This document shows positions 1 through 8,462 of a DNA stretch of 64,000 bases, piece by piece. The notes under the pieces are model-generated. The model was not told the DNA's origin. It was given only the letters and a program-made list of their open reading frames with translations, and did no database searches. Location: the NCBI GenBank assembly GCA_963764235.1, contig CAVXRO010000014.1:124001-188000 (forward strand), given 5' to 3'. The stretch is from DATFVA01 sp963764235 (GTDB taxonomy: Bacteria; Bacteroidota; Ignavibacteria; Ignavibacteriales; Ignavibacteriaceae). Each line of letters opens with the position of its first letter. Position 1 is the first letter of the stretch. A program made the translations under genes and the position numbers.

Positions 1-1
1 T

Positions 2-682
2 AGAACTTTTATACCTGATCAAAAAAATTTCACGAACTCCAGGGTTAAGGATGTTAAGATTGAAAGAACAACCAGGAATACCGCTCTGGAGACTTCGAAG
101 CTTGAATTCGGAAGAAGAAATATTCAGAGAACAGAAACTCCTGTTCAGAAAAAGACAGAGACCAGGACCAAACAGGATGTAAACAGAACCCCTGATGTAC
201 GCAACCAGAAAACTGATCCTCGCGGAACAATCAGGCAGGATAATAAAACTCCTGAAAAGACAACTGTACCTGATACTCGAGTAAAAGCGAATGAAAGAAA
301 AGAAGTTAGAACACCGGTAAAAAAGGCTCCTGAAAAGAAAGATACACGTACAGTAACATCGAACAGATCAGTTACATCGAATAAAACAGTTACTCCGAAC
401 AGAACAGTTACACCGAATAAAACAGTTACTCCGAACAGAACGGCTACTCCTAATAAAACTGAACAGAAAATAGACAAAAGAGTAAATGAAAGAGTTCAGC
501 AGAATACACAACAGAAGAAAGAAACACGAGCATATACTCCTCCGGTTCAGAAAAGGACAGAAGTAAACCGGACTCCGACCGCAAACCGATCCTCCGGTAA
601 TGCAACTGTTCAAAGGCAGAATGACAGCAGAACGAAATCAGAACAGAAAAGAGAAACCAACAGCGGAAGGGGACGTAGATAA
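2..682 (+). CDS. C-terminal part of a basic, repeat-rich protein (5' end outside window)
   Basis: An open frame runs from the first bases of the window to a TAA at 680-682, about 226 residues, with no start inside that looks natural, so the gene begins upstream. The composition is strongly biased: Thr, Lys, Arg, Pro, Asn and Gln dominate and there are almost no hydrophobic stretches. Residues from about 117 form six tandem hexapeptides of the type TVTPN(R/K). The protein ends in a basic tail (NSGRGR). Such tails occur on envelope or secreted proteins of Bacteroidota, for example behind YXWGXW or DUF6600-like domains, but the diagnostic part is missing, so no function is assigned. A good terminator follows 29 bases after the stop, which supports this frame over the long opposite-strand frames in the same DNA. 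Confidence 0.7.
   Translation, partial: RTFIPDQKNFTNSRVKDVKIERTTRNTALETSKLEFGRRNIQRTETPVQKKTETRTKQDVNRTPDVRNQKTDPRGTIRQDNKTPEKTTVPDTRVKANERKEVRTPVKKAPEKKDTRTVTSNRSVTSNKTVTPNRTVTPNKTVTPNRTATPNKTEQKIDKRVNERVQQNTQQKKETRAYTPPVQKRTEVNRTPTANRSSGNATVQRQNDSRTKSEQKRETNSGRGRR
350..457 (+). repeat. Six tandem 18-bp units coding for TVTPN(R/K) hexapeptides
   Basis: Six in-frame 18-base units encode TVTSNR, SVTSNK, TVTPNR, TVTPNK, TVTPNR and TATPNK. Arg and Lys alternate at the last position, giving a higher-order 36-base period. The units are contiguous, so this is a protein repeat and not a CRISPR. Confidence 0.8.
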
Positions 683-710
683 CCCTCCCGTTTCTCTGGT
701 CCTCTCCTCC

Positions 711-744
711 AAAAGTACCGGTTTAACCACCGGTACTTTTTTTT
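711..744 (+). terminator. Rho-independent terminator after the repeat protein
   Basis: A perfect 12-bp stem (AAAAGTACCGGT at 711-722 with ACCGGTACTTTT at 729-740) has a 6-base loop and is followed by more T residues. Confidence 0.85.
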
Positions 745-978
745 ATCCTCCTCGGCTCCGTCAAAATTCATCACTTTACATATCAGTTTTGTGAATGTTT
801 TTATCACAACTGAGAATCATTTACTTAATTCTCACATTCTTAATAAAAAATCTTCAAATTTAGAAGATTATTTAAGGTTTATGCCCATCCATAAGTAACT
901 CTTAGTGGCACATTATATGGGTATTTAATACGTTTGTAATAGTATTCTAATTCAAAAAGGTGAATGGAGAGCATATAA

Positions 979-3267
979 ATGAAAATTAGTAAAGAAGAAG
1001 CTCTTGAATATCATAGTCAGGGCAGGCGCGGCAAAATAGAAGTAATTGCCACAAAGCCCTGCCTTACTTCAAGAGATCTGTCATTAGCTTATACTCCCGG
1101 CGTGGCTGAACCTTGCAGAGAGATAGCGAAGAACGATGACGATGTTTATAAATACACAGCTAAAGGAAATCTTGTAGCTGTAGTTTCAAATGGAACGGCT
1201 GTACTCGGTCTTGGAGATATTGGACCCCACGCAGGTAAACCTGTGATGGAAGGTAAAGGAGTACTATTTAAAAGATTTGCAGATATTGATGTATTCGATA
1301 TTGAACTAAAGAGCAAAGACCCCAAAGAAATAATACGCGCAGTTCAGCTTCTGGAACCTACTTTCGGCGGAATAAACCTTGAAGATATTAAGGCACCTGA
1401 ATGCTTTGAGATTGAAGAGACTCTCAAGGAAACAATGAATATTCCGGTTTTCCATGATGATCAGCACGGTACGGCTATTATTTCGTGCGCGGCCCTTATT
1501 AACGCGGCTGAGCTTGCTGGGAAAAAACTGGAGAACCTTAAGATAGTTGTTAACGGTGCGGGTGCTGCTGCTATTTCCTGCTGTAAATTATATATGATGG
1601 CCGGTGCGAAAAGAGAAAATATTTATATGTATGATTCAAAAGGTCTTATCCACAAGGGCAGGAAAGATCTTAATAAATACAAGGAAATATTTGCACAGGA
1701 TAAGGACTCGGGTTCACTGGCAGAGGGTATGGTCGGAGCTGATGTCTTTATCGGTTTATCTATAGGCGGTGTTGTTTCACAGGATATGATTAGATCGATG
1801 GCAAAAGACCCGATAGCTTTTGCAATGGCTAATCCCGATCCCGAAATCACCTATGAAGATGCTGTTGCTGTCCGCAGTGATTTAATAATGGCTACAGGCA
1901 GAAGCGATTATCCCAACCAGGTTAATAACGTACTTGGATTTCCGTTTATATTCAGAGGTGCTCTTGATGTAAAAGCTTCTGCTATAAATGAAGAGATGAA
2001 AATGGCTGCAACAAGGGCACTTGCAGAGCTGGCTAAGAAAAAAGTTCCTGAGATGGTGAAAAATGCCTATGGCGGACTGGATTTTGAATTCGGGCGCGAA
2101 TATATAATTCCGAAACCCTTTGATCCCCGCGTTCTCTGGCATGTGGCTCCTGCTGTTGCCAAGGCTGCAATTGCAACGGGCGTCGCACGTCAGCCTATAG
2201 AGGACTGGGAGAAATATGAGGAAGAATTGAAAGAGAGACTTGGATTATCAAAAGAAGTAATCCGGGTTATGATTCACAAAGCAAAGGAGGATCCGAGAAA
2301 GGTTGTTTATCCGGAAGGTGAAGAAGAGAAGATCATAAGGGCTGCTCATGCTTCATTTAGCGACGGTATTGCTTTTCCTGTTCTTCTGGGAGATGAATTT
2401 AACATAAGGAAAGCAATCAATGACCTTGGTTTTGATCAGAATGAATTTAAGATCATTGATCCTGCTACCAATACAAAGCGTGAGGTTTATGCCACTGCCT
2501 TTTATAAGAAACGCCAGAGAAAAGGTGCTACTTTGAAGGAAGCTAAAGATCTTATGGCAGATGCAAATTACTTTGGGTCTATGATGGTTGAGATGGGTGA
2601 TGCAGATGCCTTGATAAGCGGACTTACCTCGCATTATCCTGCTACAATAAGACCTGCTCTCCAGTGCATAGGAGTAAAGGAAGGGTTCAAAGTTGTATCG
2701 GGTATGTATATAGTTGTAACCGCAAAGCGTGCTTATTTCTTCGCTGATACAACAGTTAATGTTAACCCAACCTCCGAGCAGCTAGCAGAAATTGCTATAA
2801 CCGCAGCTGATACCGTTAAGGCATTTGATCTCGCTCCAAGAGTTGCATTGCTTTCATTCAGTAATTTCGGCAGTTCCACATATCCTGAATCCATTAAGGT
2901 AAAGAAAGCCGTCGAAATAGTGAAAAACCTTCGTCCTGATATTATGATCGATGGTGAAATGCAGGCCGATACAGCTGTGGTTCCGCAAATTATTGAGAAG
3001 GATTTTCCATTCAGCTCACTTAAAGGCGGAGCAAATGTACTCATATTCCCGGATCTGAATTCGGGCAATATAGCATATAAACTGATGGCAAGGATTGGAG
3101 GCGCTACAGTAATTGGTCCCGTTCTTCGCGGGATGAAGAAACCTGTTCACGTTCTTCAGAGAGGCGCTACAGTAGATGATATCATCAATATGACGGCAAT
3201 CGCAGTCGTTGATTCTATCCATCTTGTTAAGCCTGTTAAGAAGGCTCACGAAGAAGCATTAGCCTAA
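979..3267 (+). CDS. maeB: NADP-type malic enzyme fused to a phosphotransacetylase-like domain
   Basis: The 762-residue length fits the large MaeB-type bacterial malic enzymes, which convert malate to pyruvate and CO2 while reducing NAD(P). The N-terminal malic domain shows AYTPGVAEPC (around residues 37-46), the EGKGVLFKRFADIDVFDIEL stretch and the GGINLEDIKAPECFEIEE metal/substrate region. The nucleotide-binding fold begins at VVNGAGAAAISCC near residue 190. From about residue 430 to the end there is a phosphate acetyl/butyryltransferase-like domain, which in this family is thought to be regulatory, binding acetyl-CoA, rather than catalytic. The ATG at 979 is preceded by GGAGAG at 966-971. 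The gene is monocistronic and converges on a small hypothetical gene with a shared terminator between them. Phosphotransacetylase activity itself is not claimed. Confidence 0.95.
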   Translation: MKISKEEALEYHSQGRRGKIEVIATKPCLTSRDLSLAYTPGVAEPCREIAKNDDDVYKYTAKGNLVAVVSNGTAVLGLGDIGPHAGKPVMEGKGVLFKRFADIDVFDIELKSKDPKEIIRAVQLLEPTFGGINLEDIKAPECFEIEETLKETMNIPVFHDDQHGTAIISCAALINAAELAGKKLENLKIVVNGAGAAAISCCKLYMMAGAKRENIYMYDSKGLIHKGRKDLNKYKEIFAQDKDSGSLAEGMVGADVFIGLSIGGVVSQDMIRSMAKDPIAFAMANPDPEITYEDAVAVRSDLIMATGRSDYPNQVNNVLGFPFIFRGALDVKASAINEEMKMAATRALAELAKKKVPEMVKNAYGGLDFEFGREYIIPKPFDPRVLWHVAPAVAKAAIATGVARQPIEDWEKYEEELKERLGLSKEVIRVMIHKAKEDPRKVVYPEGEEEKIIRAAHASFSDGIAFPVLLGDEFNIRKAINDLGFDQNEFKIIDPATNTKREVYATAFYKKRQRKGATLKEAKDLMADANYFGSMMVEMGDADALISGLTSHYPATIRPALQCIGVKEGFKVVSGMYIVVTAKRAYFFADTTVNVNPTSEQLAEIAITAADTVKAFDLAPRVALLSFSNFGSSTYPESIKVKKAVEIVKNLRPDIMIDGEMQADTAVVPQIIEKDFPFSSLKGGANVLIFPDLNSGNIAYKLMARIGGATVIGPVLRGMKKPVHVLQRGATVDDIINMTAIAVVDSIHLVKPVKKAHEEALA

Positions 3268-3285
3268 AAATCGAAAAGGGTTATT

Positions 3286-3325
3286 AAAGCAGGTGCGGCA
3301 ACTAATTTGCCAGCCTGCTTTTTAT
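3286..3325. terminator. Bidirectional terminator between convergent genes
   Basis: AAAGCAGG (3286-3293) pairs with CCTGCTTT (3314-3321), with additional pairing inside, followed by T-rich sequence on the plus strand and preceded by A-rich sequence. It overlaps the last codons of the minus-strand gene ending at 3302 and serves the malic enzyme gene as well. Confidence 0.7.
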
Positions 3326-3685
3326 TTTATCAAATAAATTTTCTTCCCTGGGTTTTAAGTTCAGATTAGCATATTGTTCAAGGTTCATCCCTTTTCCAAT
3401 CTGTTTAACAGGCTTTGATGCATAAATATTTTTTACAAATTCTACTCTGTCCATAATATTATCAAACGAAATAGAAATGCTGTCGCCTGTGTCATGATGG
3501 ATGATCCTCAATATATTATCTTCTCCAACCTCTTCTATATCCCACTTACTCGAAAAAATTGCATAGTGTATTTTTACCTTTGGCAACTCCTTTCCATAAA
3601 CCGGGTCAACATAGAGTTTCCCTGAATATTTACTGATGTTAATTGAAGAACTGTATTCATTGCTGGCACGTTTTGTCTTTTCCAT
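3302..3685 (-). CDS. Hypothetical protein, 127 aa
   Basis: The ATG at 3685 has a strong ribosome binding site (GAGGAGC, 5 bases upstream on the minus strand), which supports a real gene. The protein is soluble, with no signal peptide or membrane segment. A Ser/Asn-rich start is followed by an alternating hydrophobic region (residues about 35-80, including VKIHYAIFSSKWDIEEV and ILRIIHHDTGDSISISF) that suggests a small beta-sheet domain, and then a basic C-terminus. I recognise no family motif. The gene stands alone, convergent with maeB. Confidence 0.7.
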   Translation of the reverse strand: MEKTKRASNEYSSSINISKYSGKLYVDPVYGKELPKVKIHYAIFSSKWDIEEVGEDNILRIIHHDTGDSISISFDNIMDRVEFVKNIYASKPVKQIGKGMNLEQYANLNLKPREENLFDKIKSRLAN

Positions 3686-4099
3686 TTTTCGCTCCTCATT
3701 AAAAACTTGCAGTGAATCTAATCCACTGAATCAAGATAAACTGTGAGGATTTTCAATGTAACAGGCAAGGTGTGAGATAGATTCCTGACTGCTGCCTCTC
3801 AACTTCACGACAGATTTGTCATAAAGCCTGTATAATTTCGTATGATTCACATTTAACAGTATTTAACCCTTTATTAAAGATTCCAGCCTCCTCAATCTAA
3901 ATACATATAAACACTCTCTGAAAACATTCTGAACACGTTATAAATAGTTTAATGAAGACATGATTGAAACAGGGCAATCTTGAATGAAGAGAGAGAACAG
4001 CCAAGTTCGAGAAATGATTGCAATCGCCTGCAAAAAGATGCCTAACTTGAAACTATTGTCGGGAAAACGGCCGGGTAATCTTAAGGGGAGTTTTGATAA
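3686..4099. other. Intergenic region without a recognisable gene
   Basis: About 400 bases upstream of the small minus-strand gene. I see no open frame with a ribosome binding site, no strong hairpin and no repeat shared with the rest of the window. The promoter of the minus-strand gene should lie at its left end. Confidence 0.5.
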
Positions 4100-4138
4100 A
4101 CGGGCAGATGAAGCTATCAGCCTCTAAAATCTGCCCGT
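4100..4138 (-). terminator. Probable terminator of the OB-fold lipoprotein gene
   Basis: Ten-base perfect arms (ACGGGCAGAT at 4100-4109 and ATCTGCCCGT at 4129-4138) enclose a 19-base loop. On the minus strand the hairpin is followed by TTTATCAAAA, a weak T tract, 15 bases after the stop of the minus-strand gene. Confidence 0.55.
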
Positions 4139-4152
4139 AAGAAATTTTAGGA

Positions 4153-4848
4153 TTATTGTACTTGAATGGTAGCGTTTGAAAGCAGAACTGGATATGCGTA
4201 TCCGGCACCGAAATCCTGGTTAATTTCCACTTTACCTTCAACAACCACCACATCTCCTGCTTTTGTAGAATCAGGACTTGTAACCATCAGATCGAAGTTA
4301 TTATCACTTCCTGTCCCATCCTGGATATGTATCCAGTTACGTCCCATGATATGAGGATTATATTTAACAACTTTACCTTTAACCTTTACTGTCTTACCGC
4401 TTAATTGATCCTTCTGTTCATAAATCTGAGCCACAGTTTTACCGTCTTTTAACGGTTCAATTTTTACATCCTGTTTTGTCTGATTATAAACCTGGGGATG
4501 ACTTACAGGTTTCTGGGCGGAAGGCGGAGTCTGGGATATATCCTGAACAAAAAGAACCGATTCGAAAGTTCTGTTTAAAGCCTCGCTTTTGAAGTTTTTC
4601 ATCTCCATGCTTTTTGAAAAATAGAGAGTTTCTCCTTTTTCAGCCTGCATTTTTGTTACTGCAATCCAGTATTCATTACCGTTCTCAGAGGCATTGATAT
4701 AAGTATAATTAGGAGTTTGAATGAAATCAGCGACAGTAATCTTATGGGTCCCTTCCGGGAGGTTTTCGTTCGCTTCTTCATTCTTATTTTCACAAGCTGT
4801 GATTGTAACCATTAAAGCTATCAAAATAAGAGGAAAGATTTTTTTCAT
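4153..4848 (-). CDS. Lipoprotein with C-terminal OB-fold (NrfJ-like) domain
   Basis: I place the start at the ATG at 4848. The frame could begin at a GTG three codons upstream, but that GTG lies within the AAAGGTGA ribosome binding site. The N-terminus MKKIFPLILIALMVTITAC is a lipoprotein signal peptide with the lipobox Cys at residue 19, so the protein should be membrane anchored. The middle (about residues 36-105) has repeated beta-like segments. The C-terminal 90 residues (VAQIYEQKDQLSGKTVKVKG, GRNWIHIQDGTG, AGDVVVVEGKVEINQDFGAGY) have the pattern of the OB-fold family that includes NrfJ and related DNA-binding-like domains. The exact role is unknown. It is divergent from the nuo operon and not obviously part of it. 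Confidence 0.8.
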   Translation of the reverse strand: MKKIFPLILIALMVTITACENKNEEANENLPEGTHKITVADFIQTPNYTYINASENGNEYWIAVTKMQAEKGETLYFSKSMEMKNFKSEALNRTFESVLFVQDISQTPPSAQKPVSHPQVYNQTKQDVKIEPLKDGKTVAQIYEQKDQLSGKTVKVKGKVVKYNPHIMGRNWIHIQDGTGSDNNFDLMVTSPDSTKAGDVVVVEGKVEINQDFGAGYAYPVLLSNATIQVQ

Positions 4849-5061
4849 TTTTATCACCTTTAGAGTTATATCTTATTTATAAATATCTTTTAAATATACA
4901 CAAACAAAATCATATAGATAAGTTAAAAAAGAAAGGATAATCCTGTAGTTTCAAAAGAGTTTTTTAACCTGTATCACAATCCCTTCTTTAAATGTTGTAT
5001 AATTTAGTCACAATTAATCGATAACGAATTCTCTGAATACTTAATTTCTGAGGAGAAGAAT

Positions 5062-5496
5062 TTGTTCTTAGCTTCGACTCAACAATCCTTTGAACTCTGG
5101 CCCGTGCTTGTCTATGCTGCCCTGGTAGTAATGATAGTAGGAGGGATGCTGGCCGCATCCTACTTTCTCGGACAGCGGCATAATGAAAAACAAACCGATA
5201 CCATATATGAATCAGGTATTAAAACCACCGGGGATGCAAGGCTGCGTTTTCCTGTCCATTTTTATATAGTGGCAATGTTTTTTGTCATATTCGATCTTGA
5301 GGCAGCATTCATTTTTTCATGGGCTATTGCATTCAGAGATACCGGCTGGGGAGGTTATATCGGTGCTGCTATATTTATTGCTGTTCTCCTTGTTGTGCTT
5401 TTGTATGAATGGAGAATCGGAGCACTGGATTTTGGACCCAGCGGAAAGAAAATACTCAAAGAATATCGAAATAGAATAAAAAACAGAAAGAAGTAA
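5062..5496 (+). CDS. nuoA: NADH-quinone oxidoreductase subunit A
   Basis: First gene of a 13-gene complex I operon. The 144-residue protein has three predicted membrane segments and the conserved NuoA region ETTGDARLRFPVHFYIVAMFFVIFDLEAAF in variant form (GIKTTGDARLRF, FVIFDLEAAF), which is diagnostic. NuoA is part of the proton-pumping membrane arm near the quinone site. The start is a TTG at 5062 with AGGAG at 5051-5055. The next in-frame candidates would remove conserved N-terminal hydrophobic residues, so TTG is preferred. A TATAAT hexamer at 4998-5003 could be a promoter -10, although I see no convincing -35 partner. Confidence 0.95.
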   Translation: MFLASTQQSFELWPVLVYAALVVMIVGGMLAASYFLGQRHNEKQTDTIYESGIKTTGDARLRFPVHFYIVAMFFVIFDLEAAFIFSWAIAFRDTGWGGYIGAAIFIAVLLVVLLYEWRIGALDFGPSGKKILKEYRNRIKNRKK

Positions 5497-5503
5497 TAAT
5501 AAT

Positions 5504-6142
5504 ATGAGATGGTGGCTGACGAACCCATTGAATCCAGTCAAAACGATTGACGGCACTGGATCTTTTGAACAGGCTGTTCAGCAGACGGTAGTACTTAGTA
5601 AGCTGGAATCATTGCTTGCATGGGGCAGAAAAAATTCCACCTGGCCTTTCAACTTCGGACTATCATGCTGCTACGTTGAAATGGCAACGAGTATCACAAG
5701 TAAATATGATATTGCCAGGTTCGGAGCCGAAGTAATTCGCGGAACTCCCCGCGAAGCAGATGTAATGATAATAGCCGGTACTGTATTTATAAAGATGGCC
5801 CCCGTCATTAAACGTTTATACGAACAGATGATGGAGCCGCGATGGGTGATTTCAATGGGCTCGTGTGCAAATTCGGGAGGGATGTACGATATCTACAGTG
5901 TTGTACAGGGAGTAGACAAATTTATGCCGATTGATATGTATGTACCTGGTTGTCCTCCTCGTCCCGACGCATTCCTGGAAGGACTTGTCCTTCTGAGAGA
6001 TAGTCTCGGAAAAGAAAAAAGACCGCTTAGCTGGGCAATCGGTCCCCAGGGAGTAGAAAAGGCTCCAAAAATTTCAATGAAAGTGAAGAAAAGGAGTGAA
6101 AGAATGAAGATGACAACCTTAAGGTCTCCCGACGAGGTATAA
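5504..6142 (+). CDS. nuoB: NADH-quinone oxidoreductase subunit B
   Basis: This subunit binds the terminal iron-sulfur cluster N2 that passes electrons to quinone. It has the tandem cysteines of the family (C55 and C56 in GLSCCYVEM), then GSCANSGGMYD and PGCPPRPDAFLEGL supplying the remaining two ligands. At 212 residues it is slightly long because of a basic C-terminal tail (KVKKRSERMKM). It begins 7 bases after nuoA and is followed by nuoCD after 25 bases, so cotranscription is likely. Confidence 0.96.
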   Translation: MRWWLTNPLNPVKTIDGTGSFEQAVQQTVVLSKLESLLAWGRKNSTWPFNFGLSCCYVEMATSITSKYDIARFGAEVIRGTPREADVMIIAGTVFIKMAPVIKRLYEQMMEPRWVISMGSCANSGGMYDIYSVVQGVDKFMPIDMYVPGCPPRPDAFLEGLVLLRDSLGKEKRPLSWAIGPQGVEKAPKISMKVKKRSERMKMTTLRSPDEV

Positions 6143-6167
6143 TTAAGGTCATCTTCAAACAGCATTT

Positions 6168-7910
6168 ATGGAAAATTCAGTGCTAAATGAACTGAAAAAA
6201 CAATTCCGCGGAGACGATTTCCGGGCACAGGAAACCAGGGATGCAGTACCTACAATATGGCTAAAGAGGGAAAGACTTACAGAGGTATTGAGTTTCCTTA
6301 AAAATGATGTCGCAGATCCTTACAAAATGCTGTATGACCTTACAGCAATAGATGAAAGAACAAAGTCCGGAATCAACAAAACTCCCTCAAATGATTTTAC
6401 TGTGGTTTACCATCTTTTATCATTCGACCGTAACGAGGATATAAGGATCAAAGTTCCCCTTATGGAAAACGACCTGATAGTGCCATCGATAACGCACCTC
6501 TGGCGGAACGCCGACTGGTATGAACGCGAGGTGTATGATATGTTCGGAATTACTTTTGAAGGTCATCCCCACCTGAGGCGAATTCTTATGCCCCAAACCT
6601 GGAAAGGTCATCCTTTAAGAAAAGAACATCCTGCGCGGGCGACTGAGATGGGTCCTTTTCATTTGTCTGAAGAAGCGGCACTGTTTGAACAGGATATGCT
6701 GCAGTTTAAGCCAGAGGATTGGGGACTTGAGCGTGAGGATGAAGAAGATCAGTTTATGTTCCTCAACCTTGGTCCACAGCATCCCGGTACCCATGGAATT
6801 CTACGTCTTGTTCTACAGCTTGACGGAGAGGAGATTCTTCATGTTGTACCTGATATTGGCTATCATCACCGAGGTGCTGAGAAGATGGGAGAAAGGCAGT
6901 CGTGGCATACTTTTCTGCCTTATACAGATAGAGTAGACTACCTTGGCGGAGTGCTGAACAATCTTGCTTATGTCCTTACGGTAGAGAAGCTTGCCGGTAT
7001 TGAAGTCCCACCAAGAGCCCAGGTAATAAGAGTTATGATGTGCGAGTTCTTTAGAATAGCATCTCACCTTGTATGGTACGGTACATTTGCGCAGGACCTG
7101 GGAATGATGTCGCCTGTATTCTATATGTTCAGCGACAGGGAGAAAATATTCGATATAGTAGCAGCAGTGTGCGGTGACAGAATGCATCCCAACTGGTTCA
7201 GGATAGGCGGGGTTGCCCAGGACCTTCCCAAGGGCTGGGAAGGGCTGGTGAGAGATTTTATTAAATACCTCCCGCCCAGACTGAAGGATTATGATAACCT
7301 GGTTATGAAGAACAGCATTTTCAAAGCGAGAACTGTTGGAATAGGTATTTATGATACTGCTGAAGCGATAGAATGGGGGGTTACCGGTCCCGGGCTGAGA
7401 GCTACAGGTATGGATTGGGACTTCAGGAAAAAAAGACCTTACTCAAGTTATGATCAATTCGATTTTGATATACCTGTTGGGAATAACGGCGACTGCTATG
7501 ACAGAGCAGTTGTCCGCGTGGAAGAAATAAGACAGAGTCTGAGAATCATCGAGCAGTGTCTGAACAATATGCCTGAGGGAAACTATAAATCAGAGCACCC
7601 GCTTACAACTCCTCCTATGAAGCAGTATACGATGCACGATATAGAAACCTTGATCACTCACTTTTTGAATGTAAGCTGGGGGCCTGTTATTCCGGAAGGA
7701 GAGGCTTTTGCAGGAATCGAAGCTGCTAAAGGCAACAATGGTTATTATCTTATAAGCAATGGCGACACTATTCCTTACAGGGTACGCATACGTACACCTT
7801 CCTTCCCACAAATTCAGATGGTCTCCTATATCAGCCGGGGATATACCGTTGCCGATTTACTGTCGATACTTGGAAGTATAGATTTTGTATTGTCAGATGT
7901 TGATAGGTGA
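6168..7910 (+). CDS. nuoCD: Fused NADH-quinone oxidoreductase subunits C and D
   Basis: The 580-residue protein joins two peripheral-arm subunits. Residues 1-170 are NuoC (30-kDa type), with the signature ADWYEREVYDMFGI followed by GHPHLRRILMP and GHPLRKEHP. Residues about 190-580 are NuoD (49-kDa type), starting at FLNLGPQHPGTHGILRLVL and containing the quinone-pocket histidines in GPQHPGTHG and the GDCYDR region. Fusion of C and D is known in several lineages, including enterobacteria. It is preceded by nuoB with a 25-base gap. The following spacer before nuoE (61 bases) is AT-rich and full of near-repeats of AATGAA. Confidence 0.96.
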   Translation: MENSVLNELKKQFRGDDFRAQETRDAVPTIWLKRERLTEVLSFLKNDVADPYKMLYDLTAIDERTKSGINKTPSNDFTVVYHLLSFDRNEDIRIKVPLMENDLIVPSITHLWRNADWYEREVYDMFGITFEGHPHLRRILMPQTWKGHPLRKEHPARATEMGPFHLSEEAALFEQDMLQFKPEDWGLEREDEEDQFMFLNLGPQHPGTHGILRLVLQLDGEEILHVVPDIGYHHRGAEKMGERQSWHTFLPYTDRVDYLGGVLNNLAYVLTVEKLAGIEVPPRAQVIRVMMCEFFRIASHLVWYGTFAQDLGMMSPVFYMFSDREKIFDIVAAVCGDRMHPNWFRIGGVAQDLPKGWEGLVRDFIKYLPPRLKDYDNLVMKNSIFKARTVGIGIYDTAEAIEWGVTGPGLRATGMDWDFRKKRPYSSYDQFDFDIPVGNNGDCYDRAVVRVEEIRQSLRIIEQCLNNMPEGNYKSEHPLTTPPMKQYTMHDIETLITHFLNVSWGPVIPEGEAFAGIEAAKGNNGYYLISNGDTIPYRVRIRTPSFPQIQMVSYISRGYTVADLLSILGSIDFVLSDVDR

Positions 7911-7971
7911 AATTAGAATAAATAATGAACGATGAAGAATTAACAATGTAAAACTAAAAATTGACACTCAG

Positions 7972-8436
7972 ATGTTGACAGAGGAAGAAAAAAAGGAAAT
8001 AGACCGGCACCTAAAAGATTATCCAACAAAGAGGGCTGGATGTATCGAGGCTCTGAAGGTGGTTCAGCAGCGAAAACGTTGGATTTCAGATGATAGCCTA
8101 AATGATATCGCAGATTACATCGATATGACCGTAGATGAGCTCGACAGTGTTGCAACATTCTATAATCTTGTATTCAGAAAACCTGTAGGGAGGCACGTAA
8201 TACTTATCTGCGACAGCATCAGCTGCTGGATACTTGGATATATGAAACTTTACGAACACCTGAATAAAACATTGGGAATTTCGTTTGGTGAAACAACTCA
8301 AGATGACAGGTTTACTTTGCTTCCGATTCCCTGCCTCGGAACATGTGATCATGCACCTGCATTGATGATAGATAATGATCTTCACCGGGATCTTAGTCCT
8401 GATAAACTGGATGACATACTAAAGAATTATGAATGA
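7972..8436 (+). CDS. nuoE: NADH-quinone oxidoreductase subunit E
   Basis: A 154-residue thioredoxin-like ferredoxin that holds the 2Fe-2S cluster N1a in the NADH-oxidising module. The four ligands are visible as C80-x4-C85 (CDSISC) and C121-x3-C125 (CLGTC). The N-terminal half is the helical region typical of NuoE (ALKVVQQRKRWI, VATFYNLVFRKPVG). The ATG at 7972 lacks a strong Shine-Dalgarno site. The gap to nuoF is 26 bases. Confidence 0.95.
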   Translation: MLTEEEKKEIDRHLKDYPTKRAGCIEALKVVQQRKRWISDDSLNDIADYIDMTVDELDSVATFYNLVFRKPVGRHVILICDSISCWILGYMKLYEHLNKTLGISFGETTQDDRFTLLPIPCLGTCDHAPALMIDNDLHRDLSPDKLDDILKNYE

Positions 8437-8462
8437 TGAGAATATCGAATGTCAAATGAAAA

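Noticed and set aside
350..457. Tandem 18-bp repeat as a possible CRISPR array
   Set aside because: Units are contiguous without spacers and keep one reading frame.
145..613. Two long minus-strand open frames opposite the repeat protein, one with GVTVLF repeats
   Set aside because: They mirror the plus-strand hexapeptide repeat; the plus-strand frame is longer, reaches the window edge and is followed by a terminator.
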